From NCBI GenBank assembly GCA_951217055.1, contig OX578285.1, positions 48,858,024 to 48,922,023 of the forward strand: a DNA stretch of 64,000 bases. The letters are read 5' to 3'. How positions within the stretch are numbered: position 1 is the first letter of the stretch; each line of letters opens with the position of its first letter. Shown here one piece after another: positions 45,045 to 57,451 of the stretch. Source of the DNA: Gerris lacustris. Taxonomy: Eukaryota > Arthropoda > Insecta > Hemiptera > Gerridae. Made by a program: the position numbers and the translations under genes. A model generated the notes under the pieces. It ran no database searches and was not told the DNA's origin. It saw only the letters and a program-made list of their open reading frames with translations.

Positions 45045-45139
<95 letters not shown>
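45038..45139. repeat. (TA)n microsatellite
   Basis: About 50 TA units with one TG near 45050. Confidence 0.95.
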
Positions 45140-45141
<2 letters not shown>

Positions 45142-45152
45142 CATTTTTAAAA

Positions 45153-45405
45153 CTAATTTATTTAAGATTAACGTTTGATACGTATACGCTGTACGTATTA
45201 ATAATTTATTTAAGATTAACGTTTGATACGTATACGCTGTACGTATTAATAATTTATTTAAGATTAACGTTTGATACGTATACGCTGTACGTATTAATAA
45301 TTTATTTAAGATTAACGTTTGATACGTATACGCTGTACGTATTAATAATTTATTTAAGATTAACGTTTGATACGTATACGCTGTACGTATTAATAATTTA
45401 TTTAA
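45153..45405 (+). repeat. 48-bp minisatellite, about 5 units
   Basis: The unit AATTTATTTAAGATTAACGT then TTGATACGTATACGCTGTAC and GTATTAAT is repeated almost perfectly. Each unit contains the palindromic ACGTATACG. The 120-codon open frame comes from the period being divisible by 3. Confidence 0.95.
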
Positions 45406-45599
45406 CTTGATGCATTATTTCCATAAATAAATATCTTAATTTATTTAAAGGGTAATTTATATAAGTGTGCGTATAAAATGCATTAGTAAAATTACTATTT
45501 ATACGTGGAGTTAGTGCGATTAAAATGATAATGCTTTTAAAGTTTTATATTTATCAATATCCGGGAAAGTTGCTTTTATATTAAAATGATCTTTTACAC

Positions 45600-45790
45600 C
45601 AGATGGTAACGGGCTTTGTTTTATATTTAGAAAAAAAAAATAATAAGTAAATTAATTTAGATATCTATTTACATTTATTTTTATTGGAATAAATGTGGTT
45701 GGCTTAGCTTAGCATTAACAAATCATTTCGAGGTGAGTGTTGGCCGTCGGGACACTACTCTATCGTATAAATGATACATATTTTCTTTCT
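45600..45790 (+). repeat. Dispersed repeat, copy 2 of the 7255 family
   Basis: TTTTATATTTAGAAAAA, AAGTAAATTAATTTAGATA, TTGGAATAAATG, AAATCATTTCGAGGTG and GGCCGTCGGGACACTACTCT match 7310-7510 in order. Confidence 0.75.
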
Positions 45791-46255
45791 CTCTTAACTC
45801 AACCCCTGGACCACCTGTAGAGCTTAGAATTTCAGCTATAATCCCAAACAGAGCTAACGTTTCGTATAATAAATTAAGTCTGTCGAAAAAAAAACTAGAT
45901 TGTCAAGTTATTATTATTGTGATAGAGCCCATTATTTATGTTGCTTTTTTTATTGACGTATTTGTATAGTGATAATTGTGCATGTTTGTGTTGTGTGCCT
46001 TTAAATTAAAAATAAATGTTCCGGCAAAGTGACATCTTATATTAAACTAGCCGGATCGGTGCGCTTCGCGCACCTTATCAGTCTAGAAGTTGGCGCTGTG
46101 TGTAAATAATAATTAATATATCTTTATTGTTACATAATTTCGTATTTTAGGAAAAGTAGGTTATATTATTTTTTTATGCATTTTCAATTATTCTATTTTA
46201 TCCTGCATTCAATTATTTAATTTTATTTTACATTCAATTTTCAATTTTAGTTACA
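45791..46255. other. Non-coding stretch, possible repeat edge
   Basis: No gene. The segment near 46048-46090 (TAGCCGGATCGGTGCGCTTC and CGCGCACC) is GC-richer and palindromic (GTGCGCTTCGCGCAC), and probably belongs to the following repeat. Confidence 0.45.
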
Positions 46256-46880
46256 ATAAGTCTATGTAACAAATTTAAGATCTTTAAATCCACTGGAAGC
46301 TAAGATAATAGTATCTGATTAAATCCAAGATGGCGGCCATATGTTGAAGTGAAAGTACCTTTAATTTTCTTTTTTAGCTACCATAGGTCTATGTACAAAA
46401 TTTCAGATCTCTAGGTCCACTGGAAGCTGAGATAATAGAATGTGAATAAATCCAAGATGGCGGCTATAATTCAATATGGTGGCCATATATCGAACGCAAA
46501 ATGGCCGTACTTATCTATTTATGGTACACTCTACCTATGTACCAAATTTCAAATATCTAGGTCAATGGGAAGTAGGAGAATTACTGATGAAAAAATCCAA
46601 GATGGCGGCTATAATTCAAAATGGTGGCTATATATCGAAATCAAAACACCTGAACTTTTCTATTTATGGTACACTCTACCTATGTACCAAATTTCAAATC
46701 TCTAGGTCAATGGGAAGTAGGATAATTACTGATGAAAAAATCCAAGATGGCGGCTATAATTCAATATGGCGGACACATATCGAAATCAAAATGGCCGCAC
46801 TTTCCTATTTATGGTACACTCTATCTATGTACCAAATTTCAAATCTCTAGGTCAATGGGAAGTAGGAGAATTTTTGATGA
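46256..46880 (+). repeat. 145-bp tandem repeat, about 4 units
   Basis: TCCAAGATGGCGGCTATAAT recurs at 46451, 46596 and 46741 (145-bp steps), with a diverged unit before them at 46324. Each unit also has TTTATGGTACACTCTACCTA, TGTACCAAATTTCAAATCTC and GGTCAATGGGAAGTAGGA. The three overlapping ORFs here are repeat artefacts. The family resembles parts of family B (AAGATGGCGG). Confidence 0.9.
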
Positions 46881-46959
46881 TCAGTCACTGTCACTCTTAG
46901 TTTTATATATATAGATTACGAGGGCCTTAAAACGTGTCGATATAGTAATATTTCAACTT

Positions 46960-47450
46960 TTTTCCAACCGTAAATATACTTTCTCTCATATGCCAATTAT
47001 TGAACAAGCGTAGTGAGTTCTTAATTTCAGAGACTTGGGATTTGAAAAGTTTGTTTGTCTAACGATAACTGGAGTAAAAATTGATCAATTTGGTACATAT
47101 ATGCAACTCAGCATTTTTGAGAACTGCATAGTTTTTGGAAATTCCACACTAAATATTTTCAAGATGGCGGCCAATATGGCGGACGACTAAAAAAAAAAAA
47201 TTTAAGTCAGAATAATGTGTTATACATCGTTTTAAAGCTCTTTAAGAGAAGGAAAAGAATATGTAACTAATAAAATTTCACACATAATATTTTAAAAATG
47301 GCGGCCAATATATAGAAAACTAAAAAAAAATGTATCTATAAAGGTATTTTAAAGGCTACAGATTTGGTACAAATACTGTATAAAAAGGCGAGCACAGCAA
47401 TCCTGCATTCATTTTATTATATATAATTATTATGTACAAAAACTTCTACA
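46960..47450 (+). mobile_element. Family B-related repeat debris
   Basis: TCAAGATGGCGGCCAATATG near 47158 and ATGGCGGCCAATATA near 47298 link it to families B and J (51860). CTTTCTCTCATATGCCAATT and GAGTTCTTAATTTCAGAGAC match 23535-23560. Non-coding. Confidence 0.6.
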
Positions 47451-47454
47451 CAGG

Positions 47455-47510
47455 GGCGGACTGTCCCGCCGGCCCACCGGCCCCCGGGCCGGTGGGCCCT
47501 TATCGGAAAA
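47455..47510. mobile_element. GC-rich hAT-like end with perfect palindrome
   Basis: CAGGGGCGGACTGTCCCGCC is followed by a palindrome made of GGCCCACCGGCCC and GGGCCGGTGGGCC. A CAGGGGCGGA start is typical of hAT-type termini. No matching right end was found. Confidence 0.5.
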
Positions 47511-48240
47511 TGTTGTACTTTGAGGCATTACCAAAAAGTTGTTTTTTTTTGCATATATCTTTTGTAATAACCGTTTTATCGTAAGTGACAACAACCATTG
47601 GGATGCCTTGGCATTCTTAATCCCTTGTTTTAGTTGAACTACATTGACCTCTTATTTATTTATAAATTGCCTGCACCATTTACAAACCTCATGTACAATG
47701 TTAAAGAGTAATAAAAAGACATTTTTAAATTAACTTTAACTTATTAGTTTCTTAATTTATTTTTCAACTTATTACTCGATTAGTTAGTGTTGTGAAACTA
47801 CAGATATTTGTACCGAAAATTATAACACAATCAACATTTTAGATTATTTAATTTTAGATTATTATTGTTTAAAAAAAGATATTTCAAGTTTACCCTCTGC
47901 CCGGATCATCGGATTTTTAACTGCTATTGTATACTAATTAATATTGGCCGGTAGCACTTTAAGTGAACGTAGAAGGTTGTGGCCCGAAGTCAGTCTCAGT
48001 GGACATCTTACCATAAAGGAGAGACGGTTGCCACTCAGCTATCTGATTTTTTCTGGGCATAATCATCGATACCATAAAAGTCTGTCAGTTATATCTACCG
48101 GTATTCCACATGTAGTTAGATTTTTTGCCTGTCCGTAAGATTTACCGATGTTCTATCTCTAAACCCGTAATTTTTACCAATGTTCTATCACAAAACCCGT
48201 AACTGATCAATTGATTTATGCAGTTATAAAATGGAAAATG
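47511..48240. other. Non-coding stretch, nothing recognised
   Basis: AT-rich; the 64-codon frame at 47944-48138 has no recognisable motif. TTTACCAATGTTCTATCNCNAA-like words are duplicated near 48140-48190. Confidence 0.45.
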
Positions 48241-48254
48241 TATTTGTATCTTTT

Positions 48255-48540
48255 TAGGTTTCTGTGCGAAGTACAAAAAGAAACCTTATATAACGGCTCT
48301 GTCTGTCTGTCCGTTGGCATATTTCAATTCATAAACTACTATAGCTAGGTATTTGTGACAACTGTATACTTTATGGATTTTTCACACTTAATGTTTTTCC
48401 AATATGGCGGGCGACTAAAAAAAAAGTTTTTAGTCATCATGACATGTTACACATCAATTTAAAGGTCTTGAAGTGTAGAAAATGAATATGCAACTATTAA
48501 AATTTTACACTTAATAACTTTTATTTAATTGTACAGAAAC
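48255..48540 (+). mobile_element. Dispersed repeat family J, copy 1
   Basis: TTTTTAGGTTTCTGTGCGA, AAAAAGAAACCTTATATAAC, GGCTCTGTCTGTCTGTCCGT, TTCATAAACTACTATAGCTA and AATATGGCGGGCGACTAAAA match 51659-52012. Confidence 0.75.
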
Positions 48541-48827
48541 CGGCTATTATCGCCTTAGTTGTTTATTTTTATAAACAAGCAATGTTATAAAGACAATGTT
48601 ACAAAAGCTTTTTCAGAGTACATAGTTTTATTCTCACAATCTTCTACTGTAGAAATTTGTACAAGTACAATTGTGCATTACAAAACAAAATTTTTCAAAA
48701 AAATTATGTTTTGTCATATTAGTTAAATGTAATTTGAACGTTTCAATTTTAATTTCATAAAACAGCAATTTTAAAGATGCATTTTTTTAAAAAAAAACCT
48801 CCAAATTACAGAAAAGTTTCTGAAAAC

Positions 48828-48980
48828 AGGCGAGCGTAGCGAGCCTGCATTAATATTATTAAATGAATATTACGTACAAATGCTGTATAAATAGGCGAGC
48901 GTAGCGAGCCTGCATTAATATTATTAAATAAAGATTATATAGGTAAAAACAGGTGAGCGTGGTGAGCCTGCAATAACTTT
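48828..48980 (+). repeat. About 60-65-bp tandem repeat, 3 units
   Basis: GGCGAGCGTAGCGAGCCTGC and ATTAATATTATTAAAT recur at 48830, 48895 and (as GGTGAGCGTGGTGAGCCTGC) 48953. Confidence 0.85.
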
Positions 48981-49425
48981 ATTAAATATGGATCATGTAC
49001 GGATGAAAGGAAAACAGTTTTAGCTCCTAAGAACTTGTGAATTTATACGAAATTTAATTCGGCTCACATCATCTCGGCTACTTTTGACAATTTTAAATTT
49101 AAAATTGGGTCCAATAAGTTGACGATTAAAGAGGAAGATTTTAGTCAGCATGATATGCCATACATTGTTTTAAATGGCTTTATGAGTAGCAAATGAATAT
49201 GACCGAGATAGGGGAGTTAAAAAGTAAGCTTATTCTTATATGCTGTTTTACGTAAAATAATTTTAAACCTGTTTTCAGGTTGAATAAGAATATGTTAGGT
49301 TTTCACCGAAAAATTATCCTGGTAGCTATATTGAGAACATAGTATGGGTGATATAAGACCACAATCTACGCGAGTTCTTTATGCACCGCATCACTAGTGT
49401 AGGCATACACGACATGTGAAATGGC
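48981..49425. other. Non-coding stretch, nothing recognised
   Basis: No ORF or clear repeat. Confidence 0.45.
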
Positions 49426-49429
49426 TTAC

Positions 49430-50083
49430 TCGTTACATTGGAGTACATTACCACAAAATTGATTCAAGAATCGATCATACATCATCGAAATTGCCAATTT
49501 ATGTATTGTCAGTGCCTACATAGTGAGTGGGTTCCCACTGTCAACTATTTGGGAGTCACTATCGACAGCTGTTTAAATTGGAAGGCACATATTACTAATT
49601 TGAATAAAAATTTACGAACATTAATTTTTGTTTTTACAAAATTAAAAATATATCTAAATATCTCGCAGCTGAGAGTCTTATATTTCGGAATTGTTGACTC
49701 AATAATACAATATGGACTAATCTTGTGACTCTATCAAAGAAACAATATTTATCAAACAAAAAACGTTTGAAAGAATTATATTAAATAAAAGACGTGTGGA
49801 AGACTCAGAACCACTGTTTAAAAAGCTTTCGATTATATTATATCAATATAAATGTCTAACCCGCCTACAGGAAGGAAACCACGACTTAGAGAAAATAGAC
49901 CATGCCATAATAACGAGTGGTCAAACCAAAGGTTATTACGTAGTACCAGCTCTTAGAACCTCTATGGCACAAAGACACTGGACTTATTACGCAGTATTAT
50001 TATTTAATCAATTACCCGATGAACTTAAGAGTATACTTAAATTAGAACTATTTAAAAATAAAATAAAAACCATATTGACCTAA
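49430..50083 (+). pseudogene. Non-LTR retrotransposon 3' coding end
   Basis: The first part reads VPTVNYLGVTIDSCLNWKAH followed by LRVLYFGIVDSIIQYGLIL and a stop near 49726. A shifted frame continues FIKQKTFERIILNKRRVEDS, EPLFKKLSIILYQYKCLTRL and ends LPDELKSILKLELFKNKIKT plus ILT at 50083. YLGVxIDxxLxWxxHI, then GIxxxxIxYG, then KxxxRIIxxxxRxxxxPLFKxLxIL and a final LPxxLKxxxxLxxFKxxLK are the post-RT thumb and C-terminus of LINEs of the CR1/L2/Jockey supergroup. The RT core is absent (5' truncation) and one frameshift is present. Confidence 0.88.
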
Positions 50084-50194
50084 ATTAATTCTTTAAAAAA
50101 AAATGTAAATTAAATAATTAATAAATATATATTTGCATAATTAATAATTAATATAAAAATTTCATTTTTCAAAACTGGTCTTATTTTCAACCAT

Positions 50195-50480
50195 TTTTTT
50201 TTTTTTTTGGTTTCTGTATTCTTCACCTTAGTTGTATCTATGTGCAAAATTTGAGGAAGATTAAATGACGGTAAGTGGTTCAAAATTGGGGTAATAGGTG
50301 TGCGATGAAACTTAAAAAGCAAATAAATTTGACGCCATTTTGTTTTTATTTTTTGTTTTTTTGGTTTCTGTATTCTTCACCTTAGTTGTATCTATGTGCA
50401 AAATTTGGGGAAGATTGAATCACGGGAAGTGGTTCAAAATTGGGGAAACGGAAATGTGCGATGAAACTTACAAAGCAAAG
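50195..50480 (+). repeat. Direct repeat of about 125 bp in two copies
   Basis: GGTTTCTGTATTCTTCACCT, TAGTTGTATCTATGTGCAAA, GTGGTTCAAAATTGGGG and TGTGCGATGAAACTTA occur at about 50209-50320 and again at about 50361-50470. It lies just 3' of the LINE tail but is not part of its coding sequence. Confidence 0.88.
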
Positions 50481-51657
<1,177 letters not shown>

Positions 51658-51658
51658 T

Positions 51659-52012
51659 TTTAGGTTTCTGTACGACGTAAAAAAAGAAACCTTATATAAC
51701 GGCTCTGTCTGTCTGTCTGTCTGCCTGTCCGTTGGTGTCTGTCCGTTGCTTGTTTCAATTCATAAACTACTATAGCTAGGAACATGAAATTCGGCACACA
51801 GGTGCATCTCGGCATTTGAGACAACTGGACACATTTTGGAGTTTTCACACTTAATATTTTCAAGGTGGTGGCCAATATGGCGGGCGACTAAAAAAAATTT
51901 TTAGTTATCATGGCATGTTATAAATCAATGTAAAGGTCTTGAAGTTTAGAAAAAAATATGCAACTATTAAAATTTTAAACTTAATATTTTCAATATGGCG
52001 GGCGACTAAAAG
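51659..52012 (+). mobile_element. Dispersed repeat family J, copy 2
   Basis: AGGTTTCTGTACGACGTAAA, AAGAAACCTTATATAACGGC, (TCTG)n, TTCATAAACTACTATAGCTA and AATATGGCGGGCGACTAAAA match 48255-48425. The AAGGTCTTGAAGTTTAGAAA block matches near 48460. Confidence 0.8.
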
Positions 52013-52015
52013 TCA

Positions 52016-52440
52016 GTGTACACACCGACACTGCTATAAAGTGTTAAAGATCGCTAAATTTATTAAAGCGGACCTAAACGTTTAAAATAGTGAAAACAAC
52101 GTTTTTACCGATATCTTACGTTCTAACGCAACGATTTTTACTAAAAAAAAAAACGTAATTATAAAAGTTGGTTGTTGATTAGATGAAGCTAGAATTTTTC
52201 CCGTACTGAAATTCAAATTTTACATTTGAAGCTTACGTTTAAGCGAGCGTTGCGTGCGAAATCTTGGGCGGATAATTTTGACCAAAGAACTCATTCTGGG
52301 CATTGGTAAAATGAACATGTGTATCAAATTTCATGTGTATAAATCGGTCGTCATTTATACATGTTATCGTCATCGGTCGATTTCGTGACGGTGGTTTTTT
52401 TTTTGGAATCACTGTCGGGCTCCAGACTCTGTAACTAATA
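52016..52440. mobile_element. Dispersed repeat family A, copy 2, with internal inversion
   Basis: About 52020-52140 (ACCGACACTGCTATAAAGTG; TTTTTACCGATATCTTACGT) is the reverse complement of 8810-8935. About 52165-52400 (AGATGAAGCTAGAATTTTTC; TGGGCATTGGTAAAATGAAC) runs in the same direction as 8970-9190. One segment is therefore inverted relative to the other compared with copy 1. Confidence 0.8.
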
Positions 52441-53690
52441 AGGAACTTCAAAAACATGGTGGGCAAAAAACGGACGTGGGGCGATTCGGAACTATTCCTT
52501 ACCAAAAATTATTCCATAATGGCGGCAGCTATTAAGTTGAAATATGGAATCATTAGAAAACCATCTTCATTGGGTTTTTATCTTATAGAAAGCTATAATT
52601 GGTGCGAATTTCAGTTCAATCGGCGAAATTATTTATCCATTTAATTAAATTATTGGTAATAATTTAATAAGATACACCCTTGAAATTCTTGATATACGTC
52701 TGAAGAGGTGTAATAAAAAAACGTGCTTGATTTAACAAATGAATTAAAATATGTACATTTTTATGGTCCATACGCAAAACTAAGGACCCTTATATTTTCC
52801 TGCGAGTGTCTGTCTGTCCGTCCGTCCGGTCGCCAGCTCTCACGGCTACACCTTTCGTCCGATCACTTTGAAATTTGGCATGTATGTATATGTCTTGTAC
52901 CTACCCACACATGTTAAAAATATAGCGACTTAAAAAAAATATTTTTCAAAAAAATTAGGGTAAAAAAACTTACGGTTAAAATTTTTTTTTCATTTCGACA
53001 ACGTGAGGGTTATCATATGAAAGGGTACGTCGAGCTGATTACAAAAATATATAATTCTTTGGTTATAACTTTGATAGGGCGAGCGGAGGCATGTTGGAAG
53101 TGGATTTGAAACGTGCCCCCCCCCCCCCCCCTCTATCTCGCTTATGTAAAGTGCATAAATCTGAAAAAATTCCTGAATTCTTCGACCAAAAGTAAAGATA
53201 CCACTTTTTGGAAATTTCGAAAAAAATATTATTTCATAATAATATATAAATACTTAATAATAATATAATTTATCAGAAGTGTGTTTATATGTGTTTTGAG
53301 AATATCAGACCCATAGGATGGTTCAAAGTAAGCTTTTTAGCATTTTAAAAAACACCATCAATAGGGTACTACTTAAACTATACAGGGTTGCCTACGAACC
53401 CTCGCTGTGTGCTGACTAGCACACTCTTGACCTGTTTATTTTATTACACTTCTTCAGCCGTCTAATACGTAAATCAAATTATTTAGTTTAATTACGCTAA
53501 AGTTTTAAAGTGAAATTGTAGATATTTTCAAAATGTTTGCCAGATATTACAACGAAATTCAGTGGAAATGTTTTTCTCATAAAGAGGCAGCCCGAAGACG
53601 TGTCCTAGAGCTCTATTATTTGACTCTACTTATATAAGTAATGTAAGTATAATTGGCGCAAATTTCAGCGTAATCGGAAAAATTGCCGAT
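52441..53690. other. Non-coding stretch with repeat debris and a poly-C tract
   Basis: No gene recognised. A tract of CTGTCTGTCCGTCCGTCCGG at 52807 and TCACTTTGAAATTTGGCATG at 52863 resemble other element interiors. A C run lies at about 53117-53131. The 62- and 64-codon frames near 52456-52917 have no motifs. Confidence 0.45.
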
Positions 53691-53938
53691 TTTTTAAGAA
53701 TTTTTGCTGGGTTAATGGGCCTGAGAAATGTATGATTTTCCGGGTGGCTTAACTACATGTGAGGACCGAGTTATAACTCTAGCTAAAACAATGAGGGAGT
53801 TACGCGTCATACAAATAGACAGACAGACATCACAACACACAAATGTTCTTAAAAACACCCAAAACGGATAATTCCGTTGAAATATCGGTTTCGGAAATTG
53901 ATACTTTCCCTTTAAAAACAAGGAAAAGTAAAAAAAAG
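53690..53938 (+). mobile_element. Family B-like repeat, copy 4 (diverged)
   Basis: GATTTTCCGGGTGGCTTAAC, TGTTCTTAAAAACACCCAAA, ACGGATAATTCCGTTGAAAT and the end AAGGAAAAGTAAAAAA match the 3' half of the 19555 copy, with the central section replaced. Confidence 0.7.
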
Positions 53939-54128
53939 AAGCAACAAAGAGAGTACATATTGGATAGAATAATGCTTATGGAACATCCATTCATCCTGAG
54001 TAATACATTTTAATGTAATTAAAGAAAATACAGCATTGGTTAGAGTAATGTTTAATGAATAATCGTTCAACTAGTCGAAGTTATATTAAAATATTTAAAA
54101 AAAAAAAAAAACTAAATATAAAGGCATT
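53939..54128. other. Short non-coding stretch
   Basis: Nothing recognised. Confidence 0.4.
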
Positions 54129-54276
54129 TAGACTGTTACTCCCCTTAAAAAACAGAAGTGTGATATTCCTTTGTCCCTAAGTACATTGGACTACGCATCC
54201 CTTTTTCTTAATAGTTATTTATTCAAAGTCATTTATATTCTTAAAAAAAAAATCATAGGGGAGTAACAATCTAAAG
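54129..54276. mobile_element. MITE-like element with GGGGAGTAACAATCTAAA ends (copy 2)
   Basis: The left end reads TTTAGACTGTTACTCCCCTT and the right end reads AGGGGAGTAACAATCTAAAG. The interior contains GTGTGATATTCCTTTGTCCC and AAGTACATTGGACTACGCAT, which match 41493-41530 in reverse. About 148 bp, non-coding. Confidence 0.85.
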
Positions 54277-54904
54277 AAGTATGAATATAAAATAAGCCTT
54301 TATACTTTACTTTATTCAAATGATAAAAAGGTCTTTTAGTATTAGGTATTATTTTGCAATAATTTTAAAACTTTTATTTTTATTTAAAAAGAAATGGTTT
54401 TAAAGAAAAATAAAATACTTAATTATATTTCAAGAAAGGGAAAAAATAGTTCAACAATTAGTTTTCAAAAGAATATAATATAAAAAGAATAATTAAAATA
54501 TAAAAATAAATTTTAAAAAGCTGCTTAAAAAAGATTACAGGGAATGATATGGAAGGGGAAAAAATAAGTGCCTATAAGTAGGTAAAATGTTATATTAAAA
54601 TGAGTCATTTTTTTAAATTGTTTTAATTAAATATCTTAAAAGAGATGTAGTCAATAGGACTCGACATTATAAAAGTTCTGTTAACATAAGAAAAAAAATC
54701 TTCAAAAGCTACTTTAAAGTAAGCAAATTCAATCAATTCAAAAAAAGCTTTGAGACGAAATTAAAAAAATGTAAAGAATAAATAAGTTGAAATAATTATG
54801 TCTACATAGGTCGTAACACTCCTTGCCTTGCGCCTAATTAAGTCTAGAAAATGTTCTGTATAACATTGGATGAATTGAACCAATTGATTAAATAGATACT
54901 TATA
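54277..54904. other. AT-rich non-coding stretch, nothing recognised
   Basis: Very AT-rich, no ORF. Confidence 0.5.
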
Positions 54905-54907
54905 TAA

Positions 54908-55120
54908 CTATTTGTTTTACTGCGGCTTTGGTTCTAATTACTGCGTTGTGTGGATATAACTCTTGTTTTACTGTGGCTTCGGTTCTAATTACTGCGTTGT
55001 GTGGATATAACTCTTGTTTTACTGTGGCTTTGGTTCTAATTACTGCGTTGTGTGAATATAACTCTTGTTTTACTGTGGCTTCGGTTCTAATTACTGCGTT
55101 GTGTGGATATAACTCTTGTT
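54908..55120 (+). repeat. 51-bp minisatellite, left part (about 4 units)
   Basis: The unit TTGTTTTACTGTGGCTTYGG then TTCTAATTACTGCGTTGTGT and GGATATAACTC is identical to that at 57452-57770. The array is cut at 55120 by the hAT-type insertion. Open frames on both strands are by-products of the 51-bp period. Confidence 0.95.
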
Positions 55121-55243
55121 CAGGGCCGGATATAGCTACCGCCAGCCCCCGCGGTGCGGGGGGGCCCACGGTCCTGGGGGGCCCAGTCAGAGATGTTGAA
55201 AAAGGTTTTTTTTACAACAAAAAGGCAAGAAGGTTATTGTGAT

Positions 55244-55471
55244 CAGTGGCGTAGCTATGGGCCCGAATTGCGGGCACGTCCCCGGTGCCAGGGGGGCCAC
55301 AAATAAAAAAAAAACATGAAACTACTATCTTTGTACAGCAATGTCGATGGGGGCCCCTTTAGAGTATAATTAAATCTAAACAGGAATTATACTCATATAC
55401 CTTTGTCAGGGGGCCCCATTCAGTGCTGTACGCAAATGTTTCAATTATAATGTTTTAAGGTTCGCCACTGA
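55244..55471. mobile_element. Nested small hAT-like element (CAGTGGCG ends)
   Basis: Starts CAGTGGCGTAGCTATGGGCC and ends AGGTTCGCCACTG, an inverted match of the outer 8 bases. Flanks ATTGTGAT and ATAGTGAC agree at 5 of 8 positions, compatible with a decayed 8-bp duplication. Non-coding. Confidence 0.7.
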
Positions 55472-55479
55472 TAGTGACA

Positions 55480-55941
55480 AACTTAAAATTATTCCTAACG
55501 TGTAATGAGTACGAACGGAAGTTTGAATTTTTTTGTTTCATTTAGTTACTTAGATTTTTGTGATGTTTTCACCTTATTCAATATGGTCAATGCTAATTTT
55601 AAGGAGAGAAACTGACTGACAAATCATATTAACTGATATTAATAAATTTTACATTTTTTACTTGTAATGCAATATTTAAGCTTTCCAGCTACAAAACAAC
55701 TTAATTATTTGTGCTTTTTAGCCCACCTTAGTTAAACTCAAAATTCGCCCCCCCCCCCCCCCCCAAACCTCTTTTCCTGTAAGGACAAACTTGCCCTCAG
55801 AAATTCTTAAAACTCATCTTTTTGCACTTAAATTTTAAAAAATTCTCTGGGGAAGGGCCCCCGGACCCCCAGCCGCTGTTTGTTCAAAGGGGTCCAGATG
55901 CTAACTTGCCCTGGGGCCAGGAAATCCTCTCAGCGGCCCTG
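55480..55941 (-). mobile_element. Nested fragment of the 10076 hAT-like family (reverse orientation)
   Basis: Ends CAGCGGCCCTG at 55941. The reverse complement shares the order GGGGTCCGG, TTTGTCCTTACAGGAAAA, GACCATATTGAATA and AAATGAAAC with 10076-10760. A C run of about 17 bases lies at 55748-55764. Confidence 0.75.
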
Positions 55942-56439
55942 ATATATAATACATATATCTGGTCATTACACATAACTAAATCAGCTCAGTTTTTTTTACC
56001 TAAAAGATAAAATAGGTAACTTCGAAAAGGACTAACGATAAAAAATTTAAGACCCCATTTTCGGATAAGCTTGAAAAAATGTTTATTTGAAATATTACAA
56101 AAGTTAATATGAAAGGGGAGTAGTTATAGGACACCCGGTACCCGGTATAATATTGTTGTTGTTGTGAGGAGGTAAATTGCATTATTATTTATTTGAGAGA
56201 TATTCGCAGTATATTACCCTTCATTTCCATACTATGCTTAAGATTCTTATTTAGGTCTTTAGGGCATTACTAACTCCAAAGTCAATCCGTTTTTGGCTAT
56301 ATTTCACCTCCTTTGAGGCATTTTCAGGCCTAAAAGATTTTTAAAATTTTATTTCTTATATCTACATTAACTTTTAACTTACATCTCTATATAACATGTT
56401 GACACAAATTTTAAACATAACGTATCACTTTTTTTAAAA

Positions 56440-57130
56440 AAAAATACGTGTGGCGTCGCAGAACACCCGTTAGGAACGAAGTTCCTTACGCTTTTCATTA
56501 AATATACAAATTATAAATTCACACTACTAAGTATACGATGCTAACTACTTATACATGGCGCAGTTAGAAAATAGACAAAATTAAAAGTAATTAACTGTTT
56601 GTACCTAGCGGAGTTAAGACAAAATTAAGAGAAAAACATTGTTTATATCATTGAAGCGAGTGCCTTGCAATAAATACTTATGTATTGAATATTGAGAAAA
56701 AAATTAATCATGATGAGTTAATATAGTTGAAAAGGAAGGTGGTAGTAGGTGGGAAACAGGGCTGTTTTCCCCTACCCGCCTACTAATTTAAAATATATCT
56801 CTTCCCTATTCAAAAACGTCTGCTTGTATCAGGTTGAAATTTTACATGCCTGTTCAATTTTACTTTACTTTACTTTGTGTATGACGTGTTATAAAAATCG
56901 TTACGTTAGAACGTAAGATATAGGTTAAAACGTAGTTTTCTCTATTTTAAACGGTTTAGGTCCGCTTTATTAATTTAGCGCGATCATTAACACTTCATAG
57001 CAGTATCGGTGTTGATTTAACTAAAAAAAATTAATTTAAAAAAGTTGTATGTCTCATTGAATAGAATAAGTTAATATTTCCCGTCCAAAAATTTCAATTT
57101 TACATTTGAACGTTTACGCGAGCGTTGCTA
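56440..57130 (+). mobile_element. Dispersed repeat family A, copy 3 (nested in the hAT-type insertion)
   Basis: ATACGTGTGGCGTCGCAGAA, ACGAAGTTCCTTACGCTTTT, GTATTGAATATTGAGAAAA, CAAAAACGTCTGCTTGTATC and CGTTACGTTAGAACGTAAGA follow the order of 8395-8840 and beyond. Confidence 0.8.
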
Positions 57131-57451
57131 AAATAAACATGTCCACATCGGTCAACTTTGGCGAGGTAGTTCAAAAGCGAATTTGAGATGAAGAATGAAT
57201 GCGGTGCGTATAAAACTAGGTTGTAGTGTGTAGTTTTCTTACTTTCTTTAACCATCATGAGGCTCACCGATAGTGTACTCAAGTCTTCGAAAAGGATTCA
57301 CTATAATAAAACTATTAAGGACTCCCATTCTACACTAACCGGTAAACTCCCCCCCCCCCCCCCCCCCCCCCTCCCCTTCCGAATAGGACCTGGCCAGGGG
57401 GCCCATTGGAGATTTTCGCGGGGGGGCCCGAAAATTGAAAATCCGGCCCTG

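Larger units (their letters stand above)
55121..57451. mobile_element. hAT-type insertion (2331 bp) with 8-bp target duplication, containing nested elements
   Basis: The ends are CAGGGCCGGATATAG on the left and AAAATCCGGCCCTG on the right. CTCTTGTT is present immediately left (55113-55120) and right (57452-57459), a perfect 8-bp duplication as hAT elements make. The insertion splits one 51-bp minisatellite into two. No transposase is present. The interior is a mosaic: a CAGTGGCG element, an inverted copy of the 10076 family, a family A copy and poly-C tracts. Confidence 0.93.

Noticed and set aside
46442..46914. Three overlapping ORFs around the AAGATGGCGG repeats
   Set aside because: They lie entirely in the 145-bp tandem repeat and encode repeated near-identical peptides in several phases.
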